Origin: Devosia salina | GTDB lineage: Bacteria > Pseudomonadota > Alphaproteobacteria > Rhizobiales > Devosiaceae | DNA: 64,000 nt | NCBI RefSeq assembly: GCF_019504385.1 | Contig: NZ_CP080590.1 | Coordinates: 1,964,001-2,028,000, forward strand | Direction of reading: 5' to 3' | Shown here: positions 33,583 to 42,241 of the stretch, in pieces | How positions within the stretch are numbered: the stretch's first letter is position 1 | Layout of the letters: each line of letters starts with the position of its first letter | Notes under the pieces: model-generated | Seen by the model: the letters and a program-made list of their open reading frames with translations, nothing else | Database searches by the model: none | What the model was told of the DNA's origin: nothing | Position numbers and translations under genes: made by a program

Positions 33583-35100
33583 ATGACCGAAACCGTCTAC
33601 GCGCTCGAGGCGCGCGGCATCGTCAAGATATTCGGCAATCACGTGGCACTGGACAATGTCGATTTCGGTCTCCGGGCCGGCGAGGTGCATGCCCTGCTGG
33701 GCGAGAACGGGGCCGGAAAATCAACCCTGATCAAGATCCTGACAGGCGCCTATCAGCCCGATGGCGGCACGGTGCTCGCCGATGGGGAACCGGTGCATCT
33801 GGACAATCCCCAGCAGGCCCAGACCCACGGCATCGGCACCGTCTATCAGGAGGTCAACCTGCTGCCCAACCGCTCGGTTGCCGAAAACCTCTTTCTCGGG
33901 CATCAGCCGACCCGGTTTGGCCTGGTCAACCGTCGCAAGATGGAAACCGACGCCCGCGGCATTCTCAAGCGCTACGGGCTGGACATCGACCCATCGAGCG
34001 AATTGGGCGCACATTCGGTAGCTGTGCAGCAGATCGTTGCCATTGCCCGCGCAGTCGAATTATCGGGCAAGGTGCTCATTCTCGATGAGCCGACCGCCAG
34101 CCTCGACCGCAACGAGGTAGAGCGCCTGTTCGACATCATTCGGGACCTGCGGGCTCAGGGACTGGCAGTGGTTTTCATCACCCACTTTCTCGACCAGGTC
34201 TTCGCCATTGCCGACCGCGTGACCATCCTGCGCAATGGCAAGCTGGTGGAGACCCGCGCACTCGACGACATGACGCGCACCGACGTGGTGCGGCTCATGC
34301 TGGGCAAGGACATCACCTTCTCGGGCGCCACAGGCGTCGAGGACGCCCGCCCGATGGGCGAGGTTCTGCTCGATTTTGCCAATTACGGCCGCAAGCGCAG
34401 CGTCCAGCCGTTCAACCTCACCATTCACAAGGGCGAGGTCATTGGCGTCGCTGGGCTGCTTGGCTCCGGTCGTACCGAAATGGCGCGCATCATGTTCGGT
34501 GCCGACGCCGCCGATGAAGGAACGCTCGAGATCGGCGGACAACCGGCCAGTATCGCTCGGCCCACAGATGCCATCAGCCGCGGCTTCGGCTTCTGTCCCG
34601 AGGACCGCAAGGCCGAAGGCATATTCGGCGATCTCTCTGTGCGCGAGAACATCATCATTGCTCTTCAGGGCAAGCTGGGCTGGTTCAGCGCCCTCAATCG
34701 CGACGAGCAGATGGAAATCGCAGGCCGCTTCGGCGAGGCCATGGACATCCGCGCCGCCTCGCTCGACATGCCCATCAAGCTGCTCTCCGGCGGCAACCAG
34801 CAAAAGGTCATTCTCTCGCGCTGGCTGGCGACCGACCCGGCCTTCCTCATTCTCGACGAACCAACGCGCGGCATCGATGTCGGCGCCCACGCCGAAATTG
34901 TGCGCACCATCAACCGGCTGCGCGACGAGGGGCTGGCGCTGGTGGTCATTTCTTCCGAACTCGACGAAGTCGTCGCCTATTCCTCCCGCATCGTGGTGAT
35001 GCGGGACCGCGAAATGGTGGCTGAACTGAGCGGCGAAAATATCAATCCCGGCGTGATCGTCCAGGCGATCGCCAACCATCGCGAGGGCCCCTCGGCATGA
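33583..35100 (+). CDS. ytfR: Galactofuranose-type sugar ABC transporter, ATPase (two fused domains)
   Basis: Cytoplasmic CUT2 ATPase with two nucleotide-binding domains, 505 residues. Domain 1 has Walker A GENGAGKST (residues 40-48), signature LGAHSVAVQQ and Walker B ILDEPTASLD. Domain 2 has the degenerate Walker A typical of the family (GLLGSGRTE, without the lysine), but an intact signature LSGGNQQK and Walker B ILDEPTRGID. Its stop overlaps the next start (ATGA), coupling it to ytfT. Confidence 0.95.
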   Translation: MTETVYALEARGIVKIFGNHVALDNVDFGLRAGEVHALLGENGAGKSTLIKILTGAYQPDGGTVLADGEPVHLDNPQQAQTHGIGTVYQEVNLLPNRSVAENLFLGHQPTRFGLVNRRKMETDARGILKRYGLDIDPSSELGAHSVAVQQIVAIARAVELSGKVLILDEPTASLDRNEVERLFDIIRDLRAQGLAVVFITHFLDQVFAIADRVTILRNGKLVETRALDDMTRTDVVRLMLGKDITFSGATGVEDARPMGEVLLDFANYGRKRSVQPFNLTIHKGEVIGVAGLLGSGRTEMARIMFGADAADEGTLEIGGQPASIARPTDAISRGFGFCPEDRKAEGIFGDLSVRENIIIALQGKLGWFSALNRDEQMEIAGRFGEAMDIRAASLDMPIKLLSGGNQQKVILSRWLATDPAFLILDEPTRGIDVGAHAEIVRTINRLRDEGLALVVISSELDEVVAYSSRIVVMRDREMVAELSGENINPGVIVQAIANHREGPSA

Positions 35101-36095
35101 TGCGGCGCATTCTCCTCCGGCTGGCCAACCCGCAATTGATCGCCCTTGTTGGCGTGCTGCTGGTCAACTGGCTGTTGTTCCCCAATTTCTTCCGCGTGAC
35201 CTGGCAGGACGGGCGCCTCTTCGGCAGCCTGATCGACGTGATCAATCGCGGCGCGCCGGTGGCCATTCTCGCCATCGGCATGGTGGGTGTCATCGCCACC
35301 AAGGGTGTCGACCTCTCGGTCGGCGCGGTGATGGCCATGGCGGGCGCGGTGGCAGCGACAATGGTGGTGGCCGGATATCCAGCACCCGTCGCAGTCGCCG
35401 CCGCGCTCGCAGTCGGCCTCGCCTGCGGCCTCTGGAATGGCTTTCTTGTGGCGGTGCTCGACATCCAGCCCATCGTCGCGACGCTGGTGCTGATGGTCGC
35501 TGGTCGCGGTATCGCCCAACTGATCACCGAGGGCTTCATCGTCACCTTCACCGACCCATTGCTGATCTTCATCGGCACCGGCTCCTTCCTTGGCTTCCCC
35601 ATGGCCGCCGTCATCGCCATGGCTCTCCTGCTCCTCGTGACCTTGCTGGTGCGCCGAACCGCGATTGGCCTCTTCATAGAGGCGGTCGGCATCAACCGGG
35701 CGGCAGCGAGCCTGGCGGGCATCCGCAGCCGCATGCTGCTGCTACTGGTCTATGGCCTTTCAGGCCTCTGCGCGGCCGTCGCCGGCATTATCGTCGCCGG
35801 TGACATCCGTGGCGCCGACGCCAACAATGCAGGCCTGTGGCTGGAACTCGACGCCATCCTGGCTGTGGTCATCGGCGGCACCTCGCTGCTCGGCGGGCGA
35901 TTTTCGGTGCCGCTGGCCGTGGTCGGCGCCATCATCATCCAGGCCATGAATACCGGCATTCTCGTCTCCGGCTTCCCGCCCGAGTTCAACCTTATCGTCA
36001 AGGCGGCGCTGATCTTCTTCGTTCTCGTTATCCAGTCGCCGCTGGCGAGCCGGATCGTGCCCGCACGCGTTCTGAACCGGGAGGCCTGCGCATGA
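35097..36095 (+). CDS. ytfT: Galactofuranose-type sugar ABC transporter, permease YtfT
   Basis: Inner-membrane permease of the CUT2 importer, 332 residues with about eight to ten membrane segments. Family marks are the GVIATKGVDLSVGAVMAMAG segment and the C-terminal AIIIQAMNTGI region. It overlaps ytfR by four bases and yjfF by four bases, so all three are translationally coupled. YtfT and YjfF form a heterodimeric channel in E. coli. Confidence 0.93.
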   Translation: MMRRILLRLANPQLIALVGVLLVNWLLFPNFFRVTWQDGRLFGSLIDVINRGAPVAILAIGMVGVIATKGVDLSVGAVMAMAGAVAATMVVAGYPAPVAVAAALAVGLACGLWNGFLVAVLDIQPIVATLVLMVAGRGIAQLITEGFIVTFTDPLLIFIGTGSFLGFPMAAVIAMALLLLVTLLVRRTAIGLFIEAVGINRAAASLAGIRSRMLLLLVYGLSGLCAAVAGIIVAGDIRGADANNAGLWLELDAILAVVIGGTSLLGGRFSVPLAVVGAIIIQAMNTGILVSGFPPEFNLIVKAALIFFVLVIQSPLASRIVPARVLNREACA

Positions 36096-37060
36096 GCCGC
36101 AGCCTGCGTCCGCTTCTGGCCACGGCCATCATCTTCGCCATCGCCTATGCGTTGGCCGTCATGCAGTTCCCATCCATGTTCTCGACCCGGGTCCTGGGCA
36201 ATTTCCTCACTGACAATGCCTTCCTCGGCATTACCGCTGTGGGCATGACCTTCGTCATCCTCTCGGGCGGCATCGATCTCTCGGTCGGCGCGGTCATCGG
36301 CTTTACCGGCGTGCTGATCGCCGTGTTGATCAGCTGGGCCGGCTGGCACCCGCTGGCCGCCTTCGCCCTGGCACTCGCCATCGCCGCCACCTTCGGCGGC
36401 ATCATGGGACTGGCGATCCACTATCTGCAGGTGCCGGCCTTCATCGTCACCCTCGCAGGCATGTTCCTGGCCCGCGGCGGTGCTTCGGTGATCACCCAGG
36501 ATTCCGTCCCCATCAACCACGACTTCTATGGCTGGATTTCCGATCTTATCATCCGGCTGCCCGGTGGCGGCAGACTGAGCTTCATCGGCCTGCTCATGGT
36601 TGCAGTCTTCATTCTTGGCGCGCTTCTTGCCCACCGCACCCGGTTCGGTTCCTATGTTTATGCCCTAGGAGGAAACGCGGTATCGGCTTCGCTCATGGGT
36701 GTTCCCGTCGCCCGGACGACGGTGGGCGTCTACATGCTCTCCTCGGTCCTCGCCGCCTTGGCGGGAATCGTCTTCTCGCTCTATACTTCAGCCGGCTATC
36801 CCCTGGCCGCGGTCGGAGTGGAACTCGACGCGATCAGTGCGGTCGTGATTGGGGGGACGCTTCTCACAGGCGGTTATGGTTTTGTGTTGGGCACCTTCAT
36901 TGGGGTCATGCTGCTGGGTCTGGTGCAGACCTACATTATCTTCGACGGGACATTGTCGAGTTGGTGGACCAAGATCGTCATTGGTGGCCTGCTGTTCCTG
37001 TTCATCGTTCTGCAAAGGTTGATTTTCGCAGCCTCGGCCCAGGGAGAGAAAGCGTCATAG
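36092..37060 (+). CDS. yjfF: Galactofuranose-type sugar ABC transporter, permease YjfF
   Basis: Second permease of the importer, 322 residues, beginning MSRSLRPLLATAIIFAI at 36092. It shares the ILSGGIDLSVGAVIGFTGVL segment with ytfT and has the RTRFGSYVYALGGNAVSA motif of the family. The ATG overlaps the ytfT stop (ATGA) and GGGAGG precedes it. The extension upstream inside ytfT is rejected. Confidence 0.93.
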   Translation: MSRSLRPLLATAIIFAIAYALAVMQFPSMFSTRVLGNFLTDNAFLGITAVGMTFVILSGGIDLSVGAVIGFTGVLIAVLISWAGWHPLAAFALALAIAATFGGIMGLAIHYLQVPAFIVTLAGMFLARGGASVITQDSVPINHDFYGWISDLIIRLPGGGRLSFIGLLMVAVFILGALLAHRTRFGSYVYALGGNAVSASLMGVPVARTTVGVYMLSSVLAALAGIVFSLYTSAGYPLAAVGVELDAISAVVIGGTLLTGGYGFVLGTFIGVMLLGLVQTYIIFDGTLSSWWTKIVIGGLLFLFIVLQRLIFAASAQGEKAS

Positions 37061-37125
37061 ATGTACGGTTTGCGTTCGGTGCGGGCGCGCATATGCCCCG
37101 CCGATAGCGCTGGGAATGCGCGACC

Positions 37126-37854
37126 ATGATAGAAACTGGCAGCCTCATCCGTTCGCTTTCCGGGCGGCGCGCTGCACGCAACTTCCACACCTTCGTTATT
37201 AACGAAATCGGTCATGCCATTGTTACCGGTGAGTTTTCCATCGGTTCGGTCCTGGCCAGCGATGCGGTGATGATGGAGCGCTACGGCGTCTCTCGCACGG
37301 TGCTGCGGGAGGCGCTGAAAACGCTTGAAGCCAAGGGGCTGGTGGAGGCGCGACCCAAGGTCGGCACCCGCGTATCGCCCCGCAGCCGCTGGAACTTCTT
37401 CGATCCCCAGGTGCTTGCCTGGCACTACCATGCCAAGCCCGATCCGGAGTTGTATCAAAGCCTCTTCCGTGTGCGCGCCGCACTGGAGGCGCCCATGATC
37501 GCCCTGGCCACCCGCCACCGCAGTGCCGAACATGTCCGCCTGCTCAAATACTGGTGCCACCAGATGGAAACCGCGGACGACAGCGTCGAGCAGTTCGGTC
37601 TGGCCTGCCTCGAGGTTCATGGCGTCATCGCCGAGAGCGGCCGCGATCCGCTGCTGCGCTCCATCCTGGGCGTGGTGGAACTGACCCTGGCGCTTGCCCT
37701 CACCCGGGACAAGGCGATGAGCGGGGAAGCTTACCGGGCCAGATCGGCGGCCCTGTTCGTTCAGTTGACCGCAACCATCGAGGCGGGGCAGCTCGAGGAG
37801 GCCGGGCAGATCTACGAAGCCTGCCGCCTGCTCGACCAGAGCCAGACCCTCTAG
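37126..37854 (+). CDS. GntR/FadR-family transcriptional regulator
   Basis: A 242-residue DNA-binding regulator with an N-terminal winged helix-turn-helix (GEFSIGSVLASDAVMMERYG, then VSRTVLREALKTLEAKGLV) and a C-terminal FCD effector domain (RVRAALEAPMIALATRH, ending about residue 235). It lies 65 bases downstream of yjfF on the same strand, so it is probably co-transcribed and controls the sugar operon. It resembles DgoR-type regulators of sugar-acid pathways. No operator was identified. Confidence 0.85.
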   Translation: MIETGSLIRSLSGRRAARNFHTFVINEIGHAIVTGEFSIGSVLASDAVMMERYGVSRTVLREALKTLEAKGLVEARPKVGTRVSPRSRWNFFDPQVLAWHYHAKPDPELYQSLFRVRAALEAPMIALATRHRSAEHVRLLKYWCHQMETADDSVEQFGLACLEVHGVIAESGRDPLLRSILGVVELTLALALTRDKAMSGEAYRARSAALFVQLTATIEAGQLEEAGQIYEACRLLDQSQTL

Positions 37855-38073
37855 GCAAACCTCACGCTGTCCCCCTGGGACCAGAGCGAAGCCACCTCTC
37901 CATTTTGCACGTCGTTAATTGATCGCGGCCGCCTACCTGAACGGGCATCTCCGAAGGTGAACCTCCCGCGCGCGCCTCTCTCCTGCCGCCGACCAGAACG
38001 CCCCTGCCCGCACGATCGCATGGCAGCCATGCATTGCGCGCTTGACTCCCGCCATCCCATAGTTCAGAAATTG

Positions 38074-38083
38074 CAAACGTTTG
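38074..38083 (+). promoter_or_regulatory. LacI-type operator 1
   Basis: Perfect ten-base palindrome CAAACGTTTG with the central CG typical of LacI/GalR operators. Its centre is 21 bp from that of the second operator, about two helical turns, and both lie just upstream of the LacI-type gene. Confidence 0.65.
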
Positions 38084-38092
38084 TATTTTTTG

Positions 38093-38106
38093 TGCAAGCG
38101 CTTGCA
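38093..38106 (+). promoter_or_regulatory. LacI-type operator 2
   Basis: Perfect 14-base palindrome TGCAAGCGCTTGCA, matching the general LacI/GalR consensus TGnAAnCGnTTnCA. It ends 23 bases before the regulator's start, where bound repressor would block transcription of the whole operon, giving autorepression relieved by the substrate. Confidence 0.8.
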
Positions 38107-38129
38107 ATTCGAAATCGGGGGATTTGGCA

Positions 38130-39185
38130 TTGGCGACAAAGGGAAAGACACTCAAGGAGCTGGCAGAGCACCTCGACGTGTCGATCACCACTGTGTCGCG
38201 CGCGCTGGCCCATAATCCCAAGATTGCTCTCAAGACGCGCCAGCGTGTGGCAGAGGCCGCCCGCCAATATGGCTATGTGCCCAATGTCGCTGCGCGCCAG
38301 CTGGTGTCGGGCCGCAGCGGCTTCGTCGGCCTGGTGCTGCCCGTGCGCGGACCTAATTTCGTCGATTCCTATATCGGGGAATTGGTGACGGGACTGGGCG
38401 AAGGTCTGGTGGAGCATGGGGTGGACCTGTTCCTCGCCACTGCCCCGGCGGGCCAGTCGGAATTGTCGGTCCTGCGCCATGTTGTTGAATCCGGGCGAGC
38501 CGATGGCGTCATTCTGCTGCGCATCGGGGAGACGGACGAGCGCGTCGACTATCTGCTCGAACGCAGGGTCCCCTTCGTCACCCATGGTCGCATTCTGGAC
38601 CAGAGCAAACCCGTCAACTGGCTCGATGCCGATGGTGAATTCGCCTTTGGCCAGGCCTTCGATCTTCTCTACGACCTCGGCCACCGCCACTTCGGGTTGG
38701 TGACGATCGACGAGAAGATGACATTCCGTCATTTGCGCGAACGCGGCCTGCGCATGGCCATGGACCGCCGGGGCGATCCGTCTGTCAGGCTCGACATCGC
38801 GTCAGCGCCCCGTTTCGATCGTGAGCGGACCCAGGGCGCGGTCCGTCAGCTCGTTCTGGCGTCCGACCGTCCGACCGCGATCCTCGGGCTGTTCGACGAA
38901 CTGGCGCTCACCGTTCTCGAGGAAGCCGCGCGCGCTGGTCTCTCGGTCCCCGATGACCTTTCGGTGGTCGGCTTCGACAACATCACGGCGGCCGCCTATG
39001 CCCCGCCGGGTCTGACGACCTTTGAGACCGCAACGCGCAATGTGGGCCGCGAACTTGGCGCCATGGTGGTTGGCGTGATCGAGGGCAAGAACACGGCACC
39101 TTTGACCAAACTCATCCGCCCCAAGCTGGTCAGTCGCGCCAGCCACGGACCGGTGCCTCAGGCAAAGCGACGCAAAACAACATAA
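38130..39185 (+). CDS. LacI-family transcriptional regulator
   Basis: Repressor of the following transporter and enzyme genes. The protein has the N-terminal LacI helix-turn-helix (TLKELAEHLDVSITTVSRAL) with hinge helix (NVAARQLVSGRS) and a periplasmic-binding-protein-like sensor domain. The start is TTG at 38130 (protein MATKGKTLKE, 351 residues), with GGGGG eight bases upstream; another TTG two codons earlier (38124) is too near that site. It sits 17 bases before the binding-protein gene with two operators just upstream, so it is autoregulated and heads the operon. Confidence 0.9.
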   Translation: MATKGKTLKELAEHLDVSITTVSRALAHNPKIALKTRQRVAEAARQYGYVPNVAARQLVSGRSGFVGLVLPVRGPNFVDSYIGELVTGLGEGLVEHGVDLFLATAPAGQSELSVLRHVVESGRADGVILLRIGETDERVDYLLERRVPFVTHGRILDQSKPVNWLDADGEFAFGQAFDLLYDLGHRHFGLVTIDEKMTFRHLRERGLRMAMDRRGDPSVRLDIASAPRFDRERTQGAVRQLVLASDRPTAILGLFDELALTVLEEAARAGLSVPDDLSVVGFDNITAAAYAPPGLTTFETATRNVGRELGAMVVGVIEGKNTAPLTKLIRPKLVSRASHGPVPQAKRRKTT

Positions 39186-39202
39186 CCAAAGGGAGAGTAG
39201 AC

Positions 39203-40471
39203 ATGAGAAGATCCATCGCAACGCTGGCCAGTGCGACACTGGCGCTGGCCATCACCGCCCAGGCGGCCCAGGCACAGGTGCTGTTCTGGTCAACCCAGGC
39301 CGCACCGGTCGAGGAAACCCAGAAGATGCGCGAGCAGGTGCTCTCTGGCTTCGAGGGCGGCGTTGACTTCCAGGCCTCGGAAACCGGCCCGTTCCTGACG
39401 CGCTTGTCGGCGGAAATCCAGGCAGGTTCTGGTCAGATCGGGGTGGTGGGAGCCCTGCACGGCGACCTGGCAACCTATGCCGACAGCTTCGTGGACCTCT
39501 CCGACATAGACCTCTCCGGCGTCACGGTGAGCGATGCCTTCCTCGAACTGGGCAAGCTGGGGACCGACGAGCAGAAATACCTGCCCTGGATGCAGGCCAA
39601 CTACGTCATGGCCGCCAACAAGCAGGCTCTCGAATATCTGCCCGAGGGCGCGGATATCAACGCGCTGACCTATGACGATCTCATCGCCTGGGCCAAGACC
39701 ATGGCCGAAGAAACCGGTTCGCCCAAGTTCGGCTTCCCGGCCGGCCCGCAGGGTCTCAAGCACCGCTTCTTCCAGGGCTTCCTGCTGCCGTCGTACGCCG
39801 GCTCCACCGTCACCCGCTTCCGCTCCGCCGAAGCCGAAACGGCATGGGAGAAGTTCAAGGAACTCTGGCAGTACACCAACCCGGCCTCGACCAACTACGC
39901 CTTCATGCAGGAACCGCTGCTGTCCGGTGATGTCTGGGTCGCCTTCGATCACATCGCCCGCCTGGCGGATGCGTTCAACCAGCGCCCCGACGACTTCGTT
40001 GCCTTCCCGGCCCCCTCAGGCCCGGCGGGTCGTGCCTTCATGCCTGTGCTGGCCGGGGTCGCCGTGCCCACCAGCGCGCCGGACATGGAAGCCTCCAAGG
40101 CTCTGGTAAAGTACATGATGCAGCCCGAGACCCAGGTGGCGACGCTGCTGGCCACCAATTTCTATCCGGTGACCGACGCGCCGCTGCCCGCCGACCTGCC
40201 GGCCTCCGCCCGTGCACTTGGCCCGGCGATCACCGCCATGACCACCGCGGACGATGCCCTTCCGGCCCTGCTGCCGGTGGGTCTGGGCGATCTGGGTGGC
40301 CAGTTCAACCAGGTCTACACCGACACCTTTGAGCGCATCGTGCTGGGCAACCAGCCGGTCCGCGACGTCCTCGACCAGCAGGCCGATACCCTGCGTAGCC
40401 TGATGGAGCAGGCCAAGGCACCCTGCTGGCTGCCGGACGTCCCCTCCGAAGGGCCCTGCCCGGTCGAATAA
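39203..40471 (+). CDS. Carbohydrate ABC transporter substrate-binding protein (CUT1 type)
   Basis: Periplasmic solute-binding protein of 422 residues. The signal peptide (residues 1-24) ends AAQA before Gln; no lipobox cysteine. The fold fits bacterial extracellular solute-binding family 1 (FWSTQAAPVEETQ, PWMQANYVMAANK, AFPAPSGPAGRAF). Two cysteines near the C-terminus (408 and 419) could form a disulfide. The ligand is unknown; the downstream GH63-like hydrolase suggests a small glycoside. A GGGAG ribosome-binding site precedes the ATG. Confidence 0.9.
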   Translation: MRRSIATLASATLALAITAQAAQAQVLFWSTQAAPVEETQKMREQVLSGFEGGVDFQASETGPFLTRLSAEIQAGSGQIGVVGALHGDLATYADSFVDLSDIDLSGVTVSDAFLELGKLGTDEQKYLPWMQANYVMAANKQALEYLPEGADINALTYDDLIAWAKTMAEETGSPKFGFPAGPQGLKHRFFQGFLLPSYAGSTVTRFRSAEAETAWEKFKELWQYTNPASTNYAFMQEPLLSGDVWVAFDHIARLADAFNQRPDDFVAFPAPSGPAGRAFMPVLAGVAVPTSAPDMEASKALVKYMMQPETQVATLLATNFYPVTDAPLPADLPASARALGPAITAMTTADDALPALLPVGLGDLGGQFNQVYTDTFERIVLGNQPVRDVLDQQADTLRSLMEQAKAPCWLPDVPSEGPCPVE

Positions 40472-40489
40472 CCTCTCCTCCCCGCGAAA

Positions 40490-40519
40490 GTCATCCGGCG
40501 CCGCAAGGTGCCGGGTGAC
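40490..40519 (+). other. 13-base-pair intercistronic hairpin after the binding-protein gene
   Basis: A stem of 13 pairs (40490-40502 with 40507-40519, two of them G-U) closes a GCAA tetraloop, 18 bases after the stop and before the first permease gene. There is no U-run. The position and shape match stabilising structures that keep binding-protein mRNA more abundant than permease mRNA, as in malE-malF. Confidence 0.7.
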
Positions 40520-40543
40520 GCGCCCGCCCCCAGGAGCAAAGCC

Positions 40544-41389
40544 ATGCGAGCCAGAGCGCTGCCCTATCTGCTGTTGCTGCCGGCAACCCTGTTTCTGCTG
40601 GTGTTCTTCGTCTACCCCTTCGTGGAGATTGCCGTCCTGGCCATCACACGCGATGGCAGCCTGTCGCTGCAGCCGCTCACCACCATGGCGACACACTGGA
40701 AGTTTGGTGCAGCGCTGGGTTGGACCCTCCTGCTGGCAGCCATTGTCGTTCCCATCCAGCTGGCCATGGCGCTGTCGATGGCGACCATTGTCACCAAGCT
40801 CGACAGGGGTCGCAGCGCCTTCCTCTACATCTTCTCCATCCCCCTGGGCCTGTCCGACCTCGCTGCAGGGATCGTCTGGCTCGCGATTTTCGAGCAATCC
40901 GGCTTTCTCAATTCGATGCTCCATGGACTGGGCATTGTCGATCAACCGGTGCTGTTTCTCAGCTACCAGAACATCTGGGTCATCTTCATCGCCATCGTAC
41001 TGGCCGAAGTCTGGCGCGCCACGGCCATCGTCATGGTCATCCTCGTCTCCGGCATGGGTCTCATTCCCAAGGAATATTACGAGGCAGGCGAGGTCTTCGG
41101 TGCCAGTGGCTGGCAACGCTTCTGGAAGATTACCCTGCCACTCCTGCGCCCCAGCCTGCAATCGGCCCTGATCCTGCGCACGCTGGCCGCCTTCGAGGTC
41201 TTCGCCGTGGTCACCGCGCTCGGCGGCACCACCCTGCCCGTGCTGATGGGCGAGACCTATAATTGGCAGTTTGCGCTCCAGGATCGGAACGTGGCGGCCG
41301 CCTATGCCCTGGTCATCCTGGGTATTTCCATCGCCGCAACCCTGTTCTTCCTGCGCGTGCTGCGCGTTCCCAAGGGGGCCACGATATGA
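40544..41389 (+). CDS. Carbohydrate ABC transporter permease (MalF-like, CUT1)
   Basis: Inner-membrane permease, 281 residues, six predicted membrane helices. It starts MRARALPYLLLLPATLF at 40544 with AGGAG seven bases upstream; the in-frame ATG at 40508 is not preferred. The EAA loop that contacts the ATPase reads YYEAGEVFGASGWQRFWKIT, with the usual conserved glycine and downstream LP. Its stop overlaps the next start (ATGA). Confidence 0.93.
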   Translation: MRARALPYLLLLPATLFLLVFFVYPFVEIAVLAITRDGSLSLQPLTTMATHWKFGAALGWTLLLAAIVVPIQLAMALSMATIVTKLDRGRSAFLYIFSIPLGLSDLAAGIVWLAIFEQSGFLNSMLHGLGIVDQPVLFLSYQNIWVIFIAIVLAEVWRATAIVMVILVSGMGLIPKEYYEAGEVFGASGWQRFWKITLPLLRPSLQSALILRTLAAFEVFAVVTALGGTTLPVLMGETYNWQFALQDRNVAAAYALVILGISIAATLFFLRVLRVPKGATI

Positions 41390-42231
41390 GCGTCACCGCC
41401 ACTGATGCACCGCGCAAGGTGCAGTCTGCCCGCTCCGCCGGCCGCGTCCTGTTCTGGGCCTGCGTGCTGCTGATCTGCGCCTGGGTGCTAGTGCCCATCT
41501 ACCTGCTCATGGTCAACGCCCTGTCCTCGCCACAGCAGGTCAGCGCCTTTCCCAAGACCGGGCTCCCCGGCTTCGACTTCGGTTCTCTCCAGTTCTTCGC
41601 CACCTTTGCAGGCGTCGGGCGGGCCTTGTGGAATTCCATCCTCGTGGCCGTGCTGACCATGGTGCTTTCCATCGGCATTGGCGGACCCGCGGGCTATGCA
41701 CTGTCGCGTTTCGTGTTCCCGGGCAAGGAAGTGTTCCGCATGCTGGTCGTGATGACACGCGCCTTCCCGCTGCCGCTCCTGGCGCTGCCGCTGGCCGTCA
41801 TGTTCATCCGCACCGGCCTGGACGATACCGCACTGGGACTGGCGCTGGTGCACACCGTGCTCGCCATTCCCTTTGCCGTGCTCATCACCTTCTCGCTGTT
41901 CTCGGGTATTCCGATCGAGCTTGAGGAGGCGGCCTGGACCCTCGGTTGCAATCGCTGGCAGGCCTTCCGCAAGGTGGTCCTGCCGCTCGTGCTGCCGGGC
42001 ATTGCCGCTTCGGCGGTATTCGCCTTCACCATCTCCTGGAACGAGGTCTTTGCGGCCGCGGTGCTGACCATCGAGAACCGCACCCTGCCCGCCTTCCTGA
42101 TCCAGAACCTCAACGTCTCGCCGTTGCATCTCAAGTTCGCCGGCGGTGCCGCTCTGGTCGTGCCCGCCCTCATCTTCATCTTCGCCGTTCGCAAGTACCT
42201 GTTTGCGATGTGGGGCATCGCCAACCGGTAA
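41386..42231 (+). CDS. Carbohydrate ABC transporter permease (MalG-like, CUT1)
   Basis: Second permease, 281 residues, six membrane helices, starting MSVTATDAPRKVQSARS at 41386. The EAA loop reads ELEEAAWTLGCNRWQAFRKV, followed by VLPLVLPGI. The ATG overlaps the stop of the first permease by four bases, so the pair is coupled. Longer in-frame starts inside the first permease are rejected. Confidence 0.93.
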   Translation: MSVTATDAPRKVQSARSAGRVLFWACVLLICAWVLVPIYLLMVNALSSPQQVSAFPKTGLPGFDFGSLQFFATFAGVGRALWNSILVAVLTMVLSIGIGGPAGYALSRFVFPGKEVFRMLVVMTRAFPLPLLALPLAVMFIRTGLDDTALGLALVHTVLAIPFAVLITFSLFSGIPIELEEAAWTLGCNRWQAFRKVVLPLVLPGIAASAVFAFTISWNEVFAAAVLTIENRTLPAFLIQNLNVSPLHLKFAGGAALVVPALIFIFAVRKYLFAMWGIANR

Positions 42232-42241
42232 GGAGGCTTTC

